Source of the DNA: Flammeovirgaceae bacterium BBD 1991-12
GTDB taxonomy: Bacteria > Bacteroidota > Bacteroidia > Cytophagales > Cyclobacteriaceae
Direction: 5' to 3'
NCBI GenBank assembly: GCA_001657315.1
Contig: LYSV01000055.1
Location: forward strand, 1-40,712
DNA: 40,712 nt
The notes below the pieces were generated by a model that saw only the letters and a list, made by a program, of their open reading frames with translations, was not told where the DNA came from and did no database searches. This document shows, one piece after another, positions 16,081 through 23,990 of this stretch. Every line of letters begins with the position of its first letter. The first letter of the stretch is position 1. A program made the position numbers and the translations under genes.

Positions 16081-16183
16081 AGTCGTGGCACCACTGCTAC
16101 TCGGGTAATGAAAGATAAAAGGTGCTTTGTTACCATAAAATACTCATGACCTGACAAAATGAAAGTGGAGTGGTGCCACGACT
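16081..16183. repeat. 103-bp element with perfect 15-bp inverted ends, copy A
   Basis: AGTCGTGGCACCACT (16081-16095) and its exact complement AGTGGTGCCACGACT (16169-16183) flank 73 bp. The same two 15-mers, with the same spacing to within one base, occur at 29434-29535. The interior differs between copies, so the ends define the family. It could be a MITE-like or REP/BIME-like palindromic element, or a bidirectional terminator. Confidence 0.75.
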
Positions 16184-16232
16184 CCTACACTAAGCGGTTG
16201 AATAAGAAAGCAGGCCTTGTTACGGTGTGGCC

Positions 16233-16916
16233 CTACTCCAGCGACTCCTTTAACCCACGCTCCTGTTCTACTTTGCGGAGCAGCTCGGTAATGTTGTTTA
16301 CCCCCAGCTTTTTCATAATGTTGAACCGATGGGTCTCGATGGTACGGATGCTTTTCGCAAGGTGATCGGCAATTTCCTTATTGGAGATGCCTTGGTGGAT
16401 CATACTCAGAATTTGTTTTTCCCGCTTTGTGAGCTGATAGTCCGGACCGGGCACTGCCACCGTTTCTGCATTCGGCAAGGTTCCTTTTGCAGAGAGGTAA
16501 CGGTTCACCAATATATCTGAGATATCACCACTGAAATACTTCTGACCATGGTGCACTGAGTGAATGGCTTTCAGAAACTCGCCCTTACCGGTATCCTTGA
16601 GCAGATATCCGTCAGCACCGCAGTCTATGGATTGGGTGATGTATTCCTCATCGTCATGCATAGTAAGCACCAGCACTTTGGTATCCGGATACAATGCCTT
16701 TATTTTCTGAGTGGTAAGGATGCCGTTGAGCTTTGGCATGCGGATGTCAACAATGGCCACATCAGGCTGGTGCTGCTTAACCACTTCCAGGGTTTCCTCA
16801 CCATCCGATGCTTCGGCAATAACGTCGATATCGCCCTCTGTCTCCAACAGCAACTTCAGGCCCTTGCGTACAATTTCGTGGTCGTCTGCTAAAATGATGT
16901 TAATGACTTCACTCAT
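16233..16916 (-). CDS. NarL-family response regulator
   Basis: A 227-aa two-component response regulator. The receiver domain (about 5-125) has the acidic pair Asp11-Asp12 (ADDHEIVRKGL), phospho-acceptor Asp57 (VAIVDIRMPK), the switch threonine in VLVLTMHDD and the conserved lysine in YLLKDTGKG. The C-terminal LuxR-type helix-turn-helix (~160-220) reads LTKREKQILSMIHQGISNKE then IADHLAKS. The gene starts 4 bp after the histidine kinase stop codon, so the two form a pair. Its location between the two TACGTA-controlled promoters makes it the best candidate for the protein that binds those boxes, though the sequence alone does not prove it. Confidence 0.92.
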   Translation of the reverse strand: MSEVINIILADDHEIVRKGLKLLLETEGDIDVIAEASDGEETLEVVKQHQPDVAIVDIRMPKLNGILTTQKIKALYPDTKVLVLTMHDDEEYITQSIDCGADGYLLKDTGKGEFLKAIHSVHHGQKYFSGDISDILVNRYLSAKGTLPNAETVAVPGPDYQLTKREKQILSMIHQGISNKEIADHLAKSIRTIETHRFNIMKKLGVNNITELLRKVEQERGLKESLE

Positions 16917-16920
16917 GTAG

Positions 16921-18714
16921 TCAATCCAATGGTATGCTTGCTATGATTTTGGTTCCGGTGCCCGGCTGAGAATCCAATTCGAATGTACCATTGATAAATG
17001 CTATTCTTTCCTTCATATTGAAAATACCATGACCGGAGGTTTTAAAATAGTCAGAATTTTTCAGTTTTTCATAGTCAAAGCCTTTTCCATCATCGGATAT
17101 GGTGATTTTTAACTCTTTGGTGTTGTGCTCGAGGACTACCTTTATCTTTTTGGCTTTTGCATACTTGATCGCATTGTTCACTGCCTCCTGTATCGTACGG
17201 TAGATGTTGTTTTCAACATGACTGTCGAGCCGGTTGACGAAGCGTGTTTCATTCTTAAAGCTGACTGAGGTACCCGACAGATTGTTCACCTCCTGGCAGA
17301 ATTTTCTGACCGCCGGCACAATACCGAAATCATCCAGGCTGGTGGGTGTAAGGTTAAATGAGATCCTGCGTACCTCTTTCAGAATACTTTTCATTAAAGC
17401 GCGGGTGTCTTCAAGGCGTTTTTTGGTATGGGTGGAGCTGGAGGGTGTGATGGATTCGAGGCTGAGTTTTAGTGCGGTAAGCATTTGCCCCAGGCCATCG
17501 TGTATCTCTCTTCCCAGCCGCTTGCGTTCTTCTTCCTGTCCTTCCAGAATCAGCACGGAGCGGTATTGCTGCTCCTTTACACGCTTCTCAATTTTTTCAC
17601 GGTTGATCTCCCGCGATCGCATTTTGGCTTCCTTGAGCCCGGTAATGTTCCGGGCTATGATCTTATGATCAAAACGGTTACGTGTCCTTACCGGGATGAT
17701 AAACAGTTCAAGCCATATAAAATCACCCAAAGCACTGGTCAATTTGAGTTCACCGGTCCATGCATGATGTCTCCTGAGCATATCCATCAGTCCGTTCACA
17801 AATTCCTGACGGTATTCGTTTTTCAACAACAGCTGAACGAAACTGGCCGGAGCATCAAGAGTTTCCCATTCCATCAGCTCACGAAATTTATTCGACAAGA
17901 AGGTAAAATTCCCCTCTGTATCAATTGTAGCGAATACAAGTGGGGTATCGGGTACGTAGCTTGTGGCCTCGAGGTCCTGGTAGGACTTGACAATCTCTTC
18001 ATAGAGCCTGCTCAGCTCACTGGCCATGCGTATGGAGCCCTCTTCAGACTCAACAAGCTCATCTACTGTCTGCCGTACATTTCGTGCAATAGGCCTGAAG
18101 ATAAAAATCAGTTCGATAAGGATGATCGAAAGTGACAAGGTAAGCAACGTGATCTCGATCTTTTTCAGCTGTTGTACCTTGGCATTGGCCTCCTTGTCAT
18201 ACTGGAATACAATATTATCCATACCACTGAGAAAGCTGGCTTCATGGTCCAGAATAATAGCTATCGATTGCTCAATGTTAGGCGTTGCATCGCTGGACAG
18301 GATCGAGTGGACAAGATCTTCCGCCTGTGTTACCATCTCAGCATAGTGTGGTGTGATCTTTTCATACATTTCAAGAACTTCCGGAGACAGACTACCCTCC
18401 ACACCTATGGACATATCTCCATGTAACAGCGCATGATGTGACATTTTCCAAAGATCCACGGCCTCACGCAGTTCATTTGCCAGGGTGATCAGTTCGGCCG
18501 TATCCTTGCCTTGCCCTATCTTCAGCGCGATCTTGCTTATTTTCTGGCTCAACATACGCTGTCGACCTGCCACATTGATAGTACGGGAATCATCCTGCTG
18601 CCTGCCGATGTAGTTCTGCACCAGCACCTGGCTAATGATAATACTTAACGCAATGCCGGAGAGGGCAAGGATGTAGAATAGTCCAAGCTTATCAAATTTC
18701 CGCTGTTTGTTCAT
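16921..18714 (-). CDS. NarX-like nitrate/nitrite-sensing histidine kinase
   Basis: A 597-aa membrane sensor kinase. Helix 1 is at ~10-32. The periplasmic PilJ/NIT-type sensor (~35-185) carries SRTINVAGRQRMLSQKI (43-59), which matches the nitrate-binding P-box of NarX/NarQ including the conserved Arg. Helix 2 lies at ~185-208. No clear HAMP is seen, only a linker. A PAS domain spans ~255-365. The HisKA_3 dimerisation domain has phospho-acceptor His405 in RLGREIHDGLGQM. The HATPase domain has TIQEAVNNAIKYAKAKKI (N-box), ISDDGKGFDYE and SGHGIFNMKERI. It probably senses nitrate and controls the nitrate regulon through the adjacent NarL-like regulator. Confidence 0.88.
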   Translation of the reverse strand: MNKQRKFDKLGLFYILALSGIALSIIISQVLVQNYIGRQQDDSRTINVAGRQRMLSQKISKIALKIGQGKDTAELITLANELREAVDLWKMSHHALLHGDMSIGVEGSLSPEVLEMYEKITPHYAEMVTQAEDLVHSILSSDATPNIEQSIAIILDHEASFLSGMDNIVFQYDKEANAKVQQLKKIEITLLTLSLSIILIELIFIFRPIARNVRQTVDELVESEEGSIRMASELSRLYEEIVKSYQDLEATSYVPDTPLVFATIDTEGNFTFLSNKFRELMEWETLDAPASFVQLLLKNEYRQEFVNGLMDMLRRHHAWTGELKLTSALGDFIWLELFIIPVRTRNRFDHKIIARNITGLKEAKMRSREINREKIEKRVKEQQYRSVLILEGQEEERKRLGREIHDGLGQMLTALKLSLESITPSSSTHTKKRLEDTRALMKSILKEVRRISFNLTPTSLDDFGIVPAVRKFCQEVNNLSGTSVSFKNETRFVNRLDSHVENNIYRTIQEAVNNAIKYAKAKKIKVVLEHNTKELKITISDDGKGFDYEKLKNSDYFKTSGHGIFNMKERIAFINGTFELDSQPGTGTKIIASIPLD

Positions 18715-18779
18715 TTACCTTTTGAAGGTCACCACCAATTTTTGGCGTTTTAGGCCATTCAGGTCTTTCCCGGTTAAAC

Positions 18780-18812
18780 AAAGATGAGAAAAACCACGGG
18801 GTTTACATCTTT
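18780..18812 (-). terminator. Hairpin between nirD and the sensor kinase gene
   Basis: On the minus strand AAAGATG pairs with CATCTTT, and inside it AAACC pairs with GGTTT, giving a two-tier stem with a CCGT loop. It lies in the 160-bp gap after the nirD stop codon (18875) and before the kinase start (18714). It may partly terminate nirBD transcription so that the regulators are made at a lower level. There is no strong T-tract. Confidence 0.35.
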
Positions 18813-18874
18813 TGAAAGAGGTGCTGTTGTATGACATCCATGGTATGTGACGTTACTGGATGGTAGTAGTCCTG

Positions 18875-19258
18875 TCAATTATCAAATCCTATGTAAACAT
18901 ACCCGTTTTCTACTTTTACCGGGTAGGTGGCCAAGTTGCATTCATTGCCATTCAGATTTTCACCGGTTACAAGAGAAAATGTTTTCTTGTGATAGGGACA
19001 GGCCACCTTGGGCTCGCCCTGATGTGAGCCGGTTATCCCCCGGGCCAGTATCATCTGCTGCTTGTGCGGGCACAGGTTCTGCGAAGCGTACCACTCCTTC
19101 CCTGCGCCAAAGTTAAAAACGGCGATCTGCAGGCCCTTGTATGAAACACAGGCGCCACCATTTACCGGAAAATCTTCCACCCGGGCTACCCGATACCATG
19201 TTGTCACATTTTCAGGCGTAACGGTCTCATACGCGATCATTCCTTCACTGGTATTCAT
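18875..19258 (-). CDS. nirD: Nitrite reductase small subunit, Rieske type
   Basis: A 127-aa Rieske-fold protein. The [2Fe-2S] ligands are clear: NLCPHKQQM (Cys-Pro-His) and VACPYHKKTF (Cys-Pro-x-His) about 22 residues apart. The C-terminal NLATYPVKVENGYVYIGF is typical of NirD. It pairs with NirB, the siroheme subunit encoded 57 bp upstream, in NAD(P)H-dependent reduction of nitrite to ammonium. The length is close to the ~110 aa family norm; the short N-terminal extension (MNTSEGMIAYETV) is unremarkable. Confidence 0.9.
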   Translation of the reverse strand: MNTSEGMIAYETVTPENVTTWYRVARVEDFPVNGGACVSYKGLQIAVFNFGAGKEWYASQNLCPHKQQMILARGITGSHQGEPKVACPYHKKTFSLVTGENLNGNECNLATYPVKVENGYVYIGFDN

Positions 19259-19315
19259 TTCTCTCTTGTGTCTGGTAAAGTATTACAAAAGCTTTGCGGT
19301 TATGGATATAGGTTC

Positions 19316-21808
19316 CTACCACGCAGCAGGTACCTTCTGGCCTCGCATGCTGCTGAACTTCAATGTAGGATCGCCCTCTTCACTGTTTATAAAATGAGTG
19401 AACCTTGATCTGAGCTTTTCATCATTCACCACTTCTTTCCACTCACATTTATAGGTATCTACCATGTATTGCATGTCTCTTTCCAGTTCTTCTGCTATGC
19501 CAAGGCAGTCATTGACCACCACGTCTCTGAGGTAGTCCAGACCACCCTCCATTTTATTAAGCCATGTAGCGGTACGGTTCAGAGGTTCGGCCGTTTTTAT
19601 GTAGAACATCAGAAAACGATCGAGGTATTTTATGCACGTCTTATCATCAATATCCCCTGCGAGTAGCTGTGCATGCTGTGGATTTGCACCACCATTTCCG
19701 CATACATACAGGTTCCATCCCTTCTCAGTGGCTATAATGCCGAAGTCCTTGCTTTGCGCTTCTGCACACTCTCTGCGGCACCCGGATACAGCGCCCTTGA
19801 GCTTATGCGGAGCACGCAGGCCACGGTAGCGGTTTTCTACAGCAATAGCAAACGATACGGAATCATGGAGACCGAACCGGCACCAGGCGGATCCCACACA
19901 GCTCTTCACCGTTCGCAGGGCTTTACCATAGGCATGGCCACTTTCAAAACCTGCTTCAATCAGTTCCTCCCAGATCAGCGGAAGGTCCTCCAGCTTCGCT
20001 CCGAACAGATCAATACGCTGACCTCCGGTGATCTTCGAATAAAGATTGTATTTTTTGGCTACCTCACCCAGCACGATCAGCTTCTCGGGCATTATCTCAC
20101 CACCGGGTACGCGTGGTACTACTGAATAGGAGCCTCCCTTCTGAATATTTGCCAGATAACGATCATTGGTATCCTGAATGGTGTCCTGCCTGACGATCAG
20201 ATCGTTCCAGATGCTGGCCAGCAATGAAGCTACTGCCGGCTTGCAGACTTCACAGCCTTCGCCATTTCCATGCTCAGCCAGCAGCTCATTCCAGGTCCTT
20301 ATTTTCTTTACCTTAATCAGATCATACAGTTCCTGACGTGTAAAATCGAAATGCTCACAAATTACTTTTCTTATTCTTTTGCCTTGTGCGTTCAGCGTTT
20401 CACTGAGGATGTCCGCTACCATCGGCGTGCACGCGCCACAGCCCGTTCCTGCTCCTGTACATGACTTCACCTGTCCAATTTGCTCAAGTCCTCCCTCTTT
20501 AATGGCGTTTATTATATCTGCTTTGGTCACATTTTCGCAGGAGCATACCTGAGCGGTATCCGGCAAAGACCCCACAGAGTTTCCGGCAGCAGCACCTTCG
20601 CCGCGGCTCCCCAGTATGAGATCTTCAGGGTCAGGTGGCAGGGCCAGGCTATTATTCATGATCTGCCAAAGCATATTGTACTGGCTGGTATCTCCCACCA
20701 GTATTCCTCCAAGCAAATGCTTGCCGTCACCTGAAAGGTTGATCCTTTTGTAGACCCCCTGGTTCTTATCTTCAAAAACGATAGAACGGTGACCCTCCGT
20801 TTCGCCCGTAGCATCCCCAAAGCTCCCTACCTCAATCCCTATTAATTTGAGTTTTGTGGACATATCACTGCCAGTGAATATTTTTCCCGTGTTTCCGATA
20901 AGCTGGTTAACAACACATTCGGCCATATCATAACCAGGGGCCACCAGACCGTAGATCCGGTTATTGTGCAGTGCTACCTCACCGATGGCATAGATATCCG
21001 GATCACTTGTAAGCAGCTGATCATTGACCACTACCCCTCCCCGGGTACCTACTGCCAAACCACAGTCCCGTGCGAGCTCATCACGTGGTACTATGCCGCA
21101 GGAGATGACCAGCATTTCCGTTTCGAGGCTGCCACCATCCGCAAAAGTGAGTCCCTCCAGCGATCCATTGCCGTTTATGGTGGCAGTGTTTTTGTTCAGA
21201 TGTATGTTCAAACCAGGTTTTTCCAGCTGTGCCTGTAGCGTGGCTGCGCCGGCGGTATCCAACTGACGGGGCATCAGGTGGGGTGCAAATTCTATTACAT
21301 GTGTCTCCAAACCCATATCCATAAGAGCCTTAGCCGCTTCCAAACCCAGCAAGCCCCCACCCAACACTGCTGCACTCTTTATTGTCCGACCATATTGAAT
21401 AATGTTGTCAAGGTCTTCCAACGTACGATAAACAAACGTACCTTTCTTGTTTACACCTTCTACCGGAGGTACCAGGGCACTGGAACCGGTAGCCAGGATC
21501 AGGGTATCATAGCTTTCCTCAGTACCTGAGTGCGTGACTATTTTTTTGTTATGCCGGTCGATGGCGGTGACCAAAACCCCGGTTTTCAGGTCTACGTTGT
21601 TTTCTTCATACCAACCGGCGGGAGCCATGCTTAAGTTTTCTTCCGACTGATCACTGAAGTATTCACTAAGATGCACACGGTCATATGCAGGTACGGGCTC
21701 TTCGCCGAATACCACCAGTTGGAAATCATCCGCACCGGCCTTCGCTCTCAGCTTCTGACAGAATTTATAGCTGACCATCCCATTACCTATGACAACAACT
21801 TTTCTCAT
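19316..21808 (-). CDS. nirB: Nitrite reductase large subunit, NAD(P)H-dependent
   Basis: An ~830-aa assimilatory nitrite reductase. I place the start at 21808 (MRKVVVIGNGMVSYKFC); a longer open frame to 21874 runs through TACGTA operator boxes and adds no family sequence. FAD binding is at the N-terminus and the NAD(P)H site at VLGGGLLGLEAAK (~140). A BFD-type [2Fe-2S] domain lies at about 415-470 (VCSCENVTKADI ... GTGCGACTP), followed by a second Cys-rich module (NGEGCEVCKP). The siroheme/[4Fe-4S] part has SAWCRFG, AVSGCRRECAEAQSKDFG and NLYVCGNGG. Cysteine motifs are complete, so the enzyme looks active. It uses siroheme made by the divergent operon and the Rieske subunit NirD. Confidence 0.95.
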   Translation of the reverse strand: MRKVVVIGNGMVSYKFCQKLRAKAGADDFQLVVFGEEPVPAYDRVHLSEYFSDQSEENLSMAPAGWYEENNVDLKTGVLVTAIDRHNKKIVTHSGTEESYDTLILATGSSALVPPVEGVNKKGTFVYRTLEDLDNIIQYGRTIKSAAVLGGGLLGLEAAKALMDMGLETHVIEFAPHLMPRQLDTAGAATLQAQLEKPGLNIHLNKNTATINGNGSLEGLTFADGGSLETEMLVISCGIVPRDELARDCGLAVGTRGGVVVNDQLLTSDPDIYAIGEVALHNNRIYGLVAPGYDMAECVVNQLIGNTGKIFTGSDMSTKLKLIGIEVGSFGDATGETEGHRSIVFEDKNQGVYKRINLSGDGKHLLGGILVGDTSQYNMLWQIMNNSLALPPDPEDLILGSRGEGAAAGNSVGSLPDTAQVCSCENVTKADIINAIKEGGLEQIGQVKSCTGAGTGCGACTPMVADILSETLNAQGKRIRKVICEHFDFTRQELYDLIKVKKIRTWNELLAEHGNGEGCEVCKPAVASLLASIWNDLIVRQDTIQDTNDRYLANIQKGGSYSVVPRVPGGEIMPEKLIVLGEVAKKYNLYSKITGGQRIDLFGAKLEDLPLIWEELIEAGFESGHAYGKALRTVKSCVGSAWCRFGLHDSVSFAIAVENRYRGLRAPHKLKGAVSGCRRECAEAQSKDFGIIATEKGWNLYVCGNGGANPQHAQLLAGDIDDKTCIKYLDRFLMFYIKTAEPLNRTATWLNKMEGGLDYLRDVVVNDCLGIAEELERDMQYMVDTYKCEWKEVVNDEKLRSRFTHFINSEEGDPTLKFSSMRGQKVPAAW

Positions 21809-21820
21809 ATCTAAGTATTT

Positions 21821-21853
21821 ATTACGTAATTTTACGTAAATAATTCTTTCAAA
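21821..21853 (-). promoter_or_regulatory. Candidate nirB promoter
   Basis: On the minus strand TTTG (21850-21853) is followed after 21 bp by TACGTAAT (21821-21828), a weak match to TAnnTTTG. The arrangement mirrors the porin promoter: a box pair at the -7 element and boxes upstream of the -33 element. Confidence 0.3.
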
Positions 21854-21901
21854 ACAATCATTTTTACGTAACATTGACTTTGTGACAATAAATTCTACGT
21901 A
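21823..21901. promoter_or_regulatory. TACGTA operator array between nirB and cobA (4 boxes)
   Basis: TACGTA occurs at 21823, 21833, 21865 and 21896 (start positions) in the 96-bp divergent gap between the nirB and cobA starts. The first two are exactly 10 bp apart within TTACGTAATTTTACGTAAAT, as in the array at 15901-15960. The box at 21896 ends three bases before the cobA start codon. The array probably controls both divergent operons. Confidence 0.75.
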
Positions 21902-21904
21902 GTT

Positions 21905-22657
21905 ATGAGTAAGGTAATACTTGTGGGAGCAGGCCCGGGAGACCCCGGGCTGATTACCCTTAAGGGCCTGAATGCGCTGAAAAAGGCGGATGTAGTATTG
22001 TACGATGCTCTTGCAAATGATGCTCTATTGAAGTATTGTAAGAGAGAGTGCCTGCAGATCTACGTAGGCAAGAAGCGTGGTTTGCACGCGTACCAACAGA
22101 TCTATATCAATGACATGATCGTGGATTATGCCCGGCGGTACGAGACAGTGGTCAGGCTAAAAGGAGGGGATCCCTATGTTTTTGGACGAGGGCATGAAGA
22201 GTGGGAGCATGTCACAACGCATGGCATTCAGGTGGAGGTGATCCCGGGAGTGAGCAGTGCGTTGGCGGTACCAGCGGCCAGCAACATCCCTCTGACCAAA
22301 AGGGGTGTTAATGACAGTTTCTGGGTAGTGACCGGTACCACTGCAAATGGCAGCTTTTCCAACGATATGTCATTGGCTGCCCGGTCGTCAGCTACAGTGA
22401 TCGTGTTAATGGGTATGCAAAACCTCAGCAGGATCGTAGAACTGTTCAGGATGTACAGGGGTGATCACGAAAGCGTGGCCATCATCCAAAACGGCACGAG
22501 GACCGATGAACGAAAAGCAATCGCCACGCTGGACTCCATTGAGCAGCTGGCAGTTGAAAACGATCTTTCAAGCCCGGCCATCATTGTTATAGGTGCAGTA
22601 GTAGGCCAATGCCCTGACTATGCTCTGGCCGATAAGGTCAGCGAATTCACTCAGTAG
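21905..22657 (+). CDS. cobA: Uroporphyrinogen-III C-methyltransferase
   Basis: A 250-aa single-domain SAM-dependent methyltransferase that turns uroporphyrinogen III into precorrin-2, the first step to siroheme. All family blocks are present: VGAGPGDPGLITLKGLNAL (~6-24), VVLYDALAND, VVRLKGGDPYVFGRGHEE (~82-99), VIPGVSSALAVPAASNIPLT (~113-132) and FWVVTGTT. It is a stand-alone SUMT with no CysG or HemD fusion. It is the first gene of the plus-strand siroheme operon, divergent from nirB and sharing the TACGTA boxes, which ties siroheme supply to nitrite reduction. Confidence 0.95.
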   Translation: MSKVILVGAGPGDPGLITLKGLNALKKADVVLYDALANDALLKYCKRECLQIYVGKKRGLHAYQQIYINDMIVDYARRYETVVRLKGGDPYVFGRGHEEWEHVTTHGIQVEVIPGVSSALAVPAASNIPLTKRGVNDSFWVVTGTTANGSFSNDMSLAARSSATVIVLMGMQNLSRIVELFRMYRGDHESVAIIQNGTRTDERKAIATLDSIEQLAVENDLSSPAIIVIGAVVGQCPDYALADKVSEFTQ

Positions 22658-22736
22658 ATCTCCCCTTATGATACGAAATGGTAATGCTCATCTTATCATG
22701 ATAGTTGTTATCTTTAACAACAGTCAATGACAAATT

Positions 22737-23342
22737 ATGAATGAGCAGGAAGGTAACGTACTTTTCCCGGTTTTTGTAAAGCTACATGAAGTTGAAACCC
22801 TGCTGGTAGGGGGTGGAGCTGTAGGTCTTGAAAAGCTGGAAGCAATTCTAAGGAATTCACCACGAGCAAAAGTGACCCTGTGCGCGAAGGAGATCCTGCA
22901 GGAAAAGATAAGGGCCCTGGCTGATGAACATCCATCAGTACGGATCATTGAAAAACCGTTTAAGAAAAAATACCTCAAAGGCAAGGACCTGGTCATTATG
23001 GCAACGGACAGCCGAAAGCTGCATGAGAAGATCAAAAAAATGTGCCGTAAGAGGCATATTCTGGCCAATGTAGCCGATACGCCGGACATGTGTGACTTCT
23101 ACCTGAGCTCAGTCATGATCAAGGGCGACCTCAAAATAGCTATCTCCAGCAACGGCAAGTCGCCTACATTAACAAAACGGATCCGGGAGTACCTTGAAGA
23201 AGCCATCCCGGATGACGTACAGGCTGTGCTTGACCGGCTGCAGGAGATAAGAGGCAAGCTGAAAGGCGATTTCGAGTTCAAGGTAAAGGAATTGAACAAG
23301 GTCACGGAATCGTGGCTGGATAAACGCCAGAACGATGGATAG
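22737..23342 (+). CDS. Precorrin-2 dehydrogenase / sirohydrochlorin ferrochelatase (Met8/CysG-N type)
   Basis: A 201-aa protein with an N-terminal NAD-binding Rossmann segment (LLVGGGAVGLEKLEAIL, ~20-36). This is followed by the family core VIMATDSRKLHEKI, ANVADTPDMCDFYLSS (~110-125, containing the catalytic Asp used in Met8) and LKIAISSNGKSPTLTKRIRE (~134). It oxidises precorrin-2 to sirohydrochlorin and inserts Fe2+, finishing siroheme for NirB. The length matches bifunctional Met8-like proteins. It lies 79 bp after cobA and its 3' end overlaps the DUF4202 gene by 8 bp, indicating an operon. Confidence 0.88.
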   Translation: MNEQEGNVLFPVFVKLHEVETLLVGGGAVGLEKLEAILRNSPRAKVTLCAKEILQEKIRALADEHPSVRIIEKPFKKKYLKGKDLVIMATDSRKLHEKIKKMCRKRHILANVADTPDMCDFYLSSVMIKGDLKIAISSNGKSPTLTKRIREYLEEAIPDDVQAVLDRLQEIRGKLKGDFEFKVKELNKVTESWLDKRQNDG

Positions 23343-23931
23343 CAGATTTGAGCGGGTGATCCATGAAATCGACCGGGTCAATGAAGAAGACCCAACACTG
23401 GAAGAAGTGGATGGAAAGAAAACCCCGGCAGCTCTGCTTTACGGACAACGCATGACGCTTATGCTGGTGAAATTTGATCAGGATGCCAGTGAATTGCTAA
23501 GGCTGGCGGCTCGTGGACAACATATCAGGAGGTGGTCGATACCCCGTGAAAGCTACCCTATGGATCGCAAAGGTTACCTGGCATGGCGAACGAAGCTAAA
23601 GCTGATGCATGCTGAACTGATTAAAAATATCATGACCACACATGGATACACCGAAGAGGAGGCAAGAGTAACGGGTGATCTGGTATTGAAAAAAAGACTA
23701 AAGCAGGATCCGGATGCCCAGGCTCTTGAAGACGTAGTTTGCCTGGTCTTCCTACAACACTACTTTGATGATTTTATAGCTAAACACAGGAATGAAGAGG
23801 AGAAGATCGTCTCTATCCTGCAAAAGACCTGGCGTAAAATGAGCGATGAGGGTCATGAAGCTGCATTCGGGCTGGACCTTTCAGAAAATGCGCTGGGATT
23901 GGTCCGGAAGGCTTTGGGCTCCAATGAATAA
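23335..23931 (+). CDS. DUF4202-family protein, coupled to siroheme synthesis
   Basis: A 198-aa cytoplasmic protein recognised as DUF4202. Typical segments are DRVNEEDPT near the N-terminus, RLAARGQHIRRWSIPRESYP (~60-79), MDRKGYLAWRTKLKLMHAEL (~80-99), and ALEDVVCLVFLQHYFDDF (~130-147). The RGQHIxRW and LEDxxCLVFLxHY blocks contain conserved His/Asp residues that could form an HD-like metal site, although no function is established. It overlaps the ferrochelatase gene by 8 bp. This family is frequently found beside nitrate or sulfur assimilation genes, consistent with a role in siroheme or nitrite metabolism, but this is inference. Confidence 0.82.
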   Translation: MDSRFERVIHEIDRVNEEDPTLEEVDGKKTPAALLYGQRMTLMLVKFDQDASELLRLAARGQHIRRWSIPRESYPMDRKGYLAWRTKLKLMHAELIKNIMTTHGYTEEEARVTGDLVLKKRLKQDPDAQALEDVVCLVFLQHYFDDFIAKHRNEEEKIVSILQKTWRKMSDEGHEAAFGLDLSENALGLVRKALGSNE

Positions 23932-23990
23932 GGCAGATTTCGTTCTAGTCAGTTTGTTTGAAGGTTTTCCTGTTCTTCGCGAAAAATTAC

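Larger units (their letters stand above)
15872..16232. other. Operon promoter region plus a 103-bp inverted-end element
   Basis: No gene is seen. The left half (15901-15960) is the TACGTA operator array and promoter of the porin-nrt-nas operon. The right half holds the 16081-16183 element near the 3' end of the response-regulator gene (stop at 16233). Between them (15961-16080) nothing is recognised. Confidence 0.6.

Noticed and set aside
16021-16232. tRNA or small RNA gene in the 16.0-16.2 kb gap
   Set aside because: No cloverleaf or CCA end could be traced; the only structure is the 15-bp inverted-end element.
17485-18135. 216-aa plus-strand open frame opposite the histidine kinase gene
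   Set aside because: It lies entirely within the kinase coding region and lacks any domain pattern.
21809-21874. N-terminal extension of nirB
   Set aside because: It runs through TACGTA operator boxes and the sequence does not look like NirB, whose FAD motif starts right after the 21808 start.
21901-22657. TACGTA at about 22060 inside cobA as a further operator
   Set aside because: It is a single isolated copy within coding sequence (Ile-Tyr-Val codons), without the pairing seen in the arrays.
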